NCBI GenBank assembly: GCA_019095985.1
Contig: CM032667.1
Span: 36,409,800 to 36,473,799, forward strand
DNA length: 64,000 bases
DNA from: Streblospio benedicti
Taxonomy: Eukaryota; Annelida; Polychaeta; Spionida; Spionidae
Direction of reading: 5' to 3'
Under the pieces are notes generated by a model that was not told the DNA's origin, did not search any database, and was given only the letters and a program-made list of their open reading frames with translations. The translations under genes were made by a program, and so were the position numbers. This document shows positions 63,101 through 64,000 of the stretch, piece after piece. Every line of letters starts with the position of its first letter. Position 1 is the first letter of the stretch.

Positions 63101-64000
63101 AGCCAATCTAGGGTGTTGCCCACCATTCAACAATTGTCAAAACCAGATATAGAACCCATGGACCTACATTCACCTGTCTGGTACTTCAAAAATCACAAGC
63201 TGATAACAATCAGTGTACAGTGTCTCACAGCAAGAAGCCAAAACCATTATGGGACTGTCAGTCTCTCCTTGTAGAAACCAAAATGTAACATGCTAAGCAG
63301 CTTCCTAATAAGGAAAGCCTTCATATACACAGCCCTTTTGATGGATAGCTTTATAGTATAGCCGATGTTTCTCAGTAGATGCACTTTTAGGGTTTAATCT
63401 GAGATCTGAGTGTTTTCTGGGGGAAAGCTCTACACAGGGTATGGATTGGTCCACGTGTATTACCATGTGATTAAGAGAAGGAGAAGTTATCTGCCTACAT
63501 TGGTGGTTACAGGCCATCAACATTTAAGTGGCGGGAATGATGATCGCAAGTAAAAAAAACCAAAAACAAAACAAAACACATTGAACATTCTTTTTTACCA
63601 CAGCCTGGTGAGCATTCTGTTGTAGCATTGGGACCGCTGACCAACGTGTATAGGGATTATATGATTTTTGTATTGAGAAAACTTATTTCTACAAATACGC
63701 TTGGTGCTCATGGCTAGAACCTGCATACTAAATGTAATGTATTTATAGATACCAGTTAGGGGAATCACAGCTATATGAGTAAGCCCTACTTGTATCCGTT
63801 AACTTGGTTAAAAAGATTCATTCGAATTAAAATGCAGGACTTTGTGTGTATTTTAAGATCTGGATGAATGAATCTAAATATCGTCCATGTAATTAGTACT
63901 GTCAAGAAGCTTCTTCGTACAAAATATAGGCAATAGGCAAAAACTAAGTTAAAAACCACAACTTTACTAAATTCAGAAGAAATGTATTGCCATCTAAAAC
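60118..64000. other. Non-coding stretch to the window end
   Basis: No exon, RNA gene or repeat family that I can support. A GC-richer patch at about 60290-60480 and a short (AT)n at 62782-62797 are the only compositional features. Confidence 0.45.

Overview
This is metazoan nuclear DNA: spliced genes with GT/AG introns, AATAAA poly(A) signals, long (TG)n and (CA)n microsatellites, many MITE-like repeats, and four 100-base runs of N that mark scaffold gaps. The families present (an expanded MOLO1/TPM-domain group, a ZG16-like jacalin lectin, ABRACL/Costars, Penelope-like elements with a GIY-YIG nuclease) and the dense polymorphic-looking repeats suggest a marine invertebrate deuterostome. A lancelet (Branchiostoma) is my best guess; this is inference, not proof.

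The left 40 kb is a recently amplified locus. One four-exon gene for a secreted/type I membrane protein of the MOLO1 type (TPM domain, one membrane span, Cys cluster, Gly-rich tail) occurs four times: copy A (287-3817, +, broken), B (10612-13390, +, intact, 314 aa), C (21883-24645, +, one frameshift) and D (29660-35423, -, broken). B, C and D each have a fragmentary Penelope-like element (PLE) about 0.5 kb upstream, so the duplicated unit is PLE + gene + about 2 kb of 3' flank. The copies differ by later insertions: a 730-bp MITE in intron 2 of A, a 3.5-kb LINE-bearing element upstream of B, a nested 1.6-kb insertion 3' of C, and a 3-kb element with a nested MITE in intron 1 of D. An ABRACL terminal exon lies between A and B. 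The contig carrying D is inverted and sits between two contig ends that look like the same sequence, so its placement is doubtful.

From 40.7 to 44 kb there is a near-perfect 194-bp palindrome made of two PLE-type ends and a pair of 0.75-kb duplicated blocks. From 44.3 to 49.0 kb lies a complete five-exon gene on the minus strand for a 183-aa secreted jacalin-like lectin, with a TATA box very close to the start codon and clustered GATA motifs. Its introns hold a foldback element with a nested MITE, an inverted-repeat pair and two complementary microsatellites. A 553-bp MITE with TTAA target duplications sits just upstream of its promoter.

The right 14 kb (50-64 kb) is mostly non-coding sequence with scattered MITEs. 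One GC3-rich terminal exon of an unidentified gene is at 58984-59178 (+), with a poly(A) signal. I see no rRNA, tRNA, CRISPR or prokaryotic operon structure.
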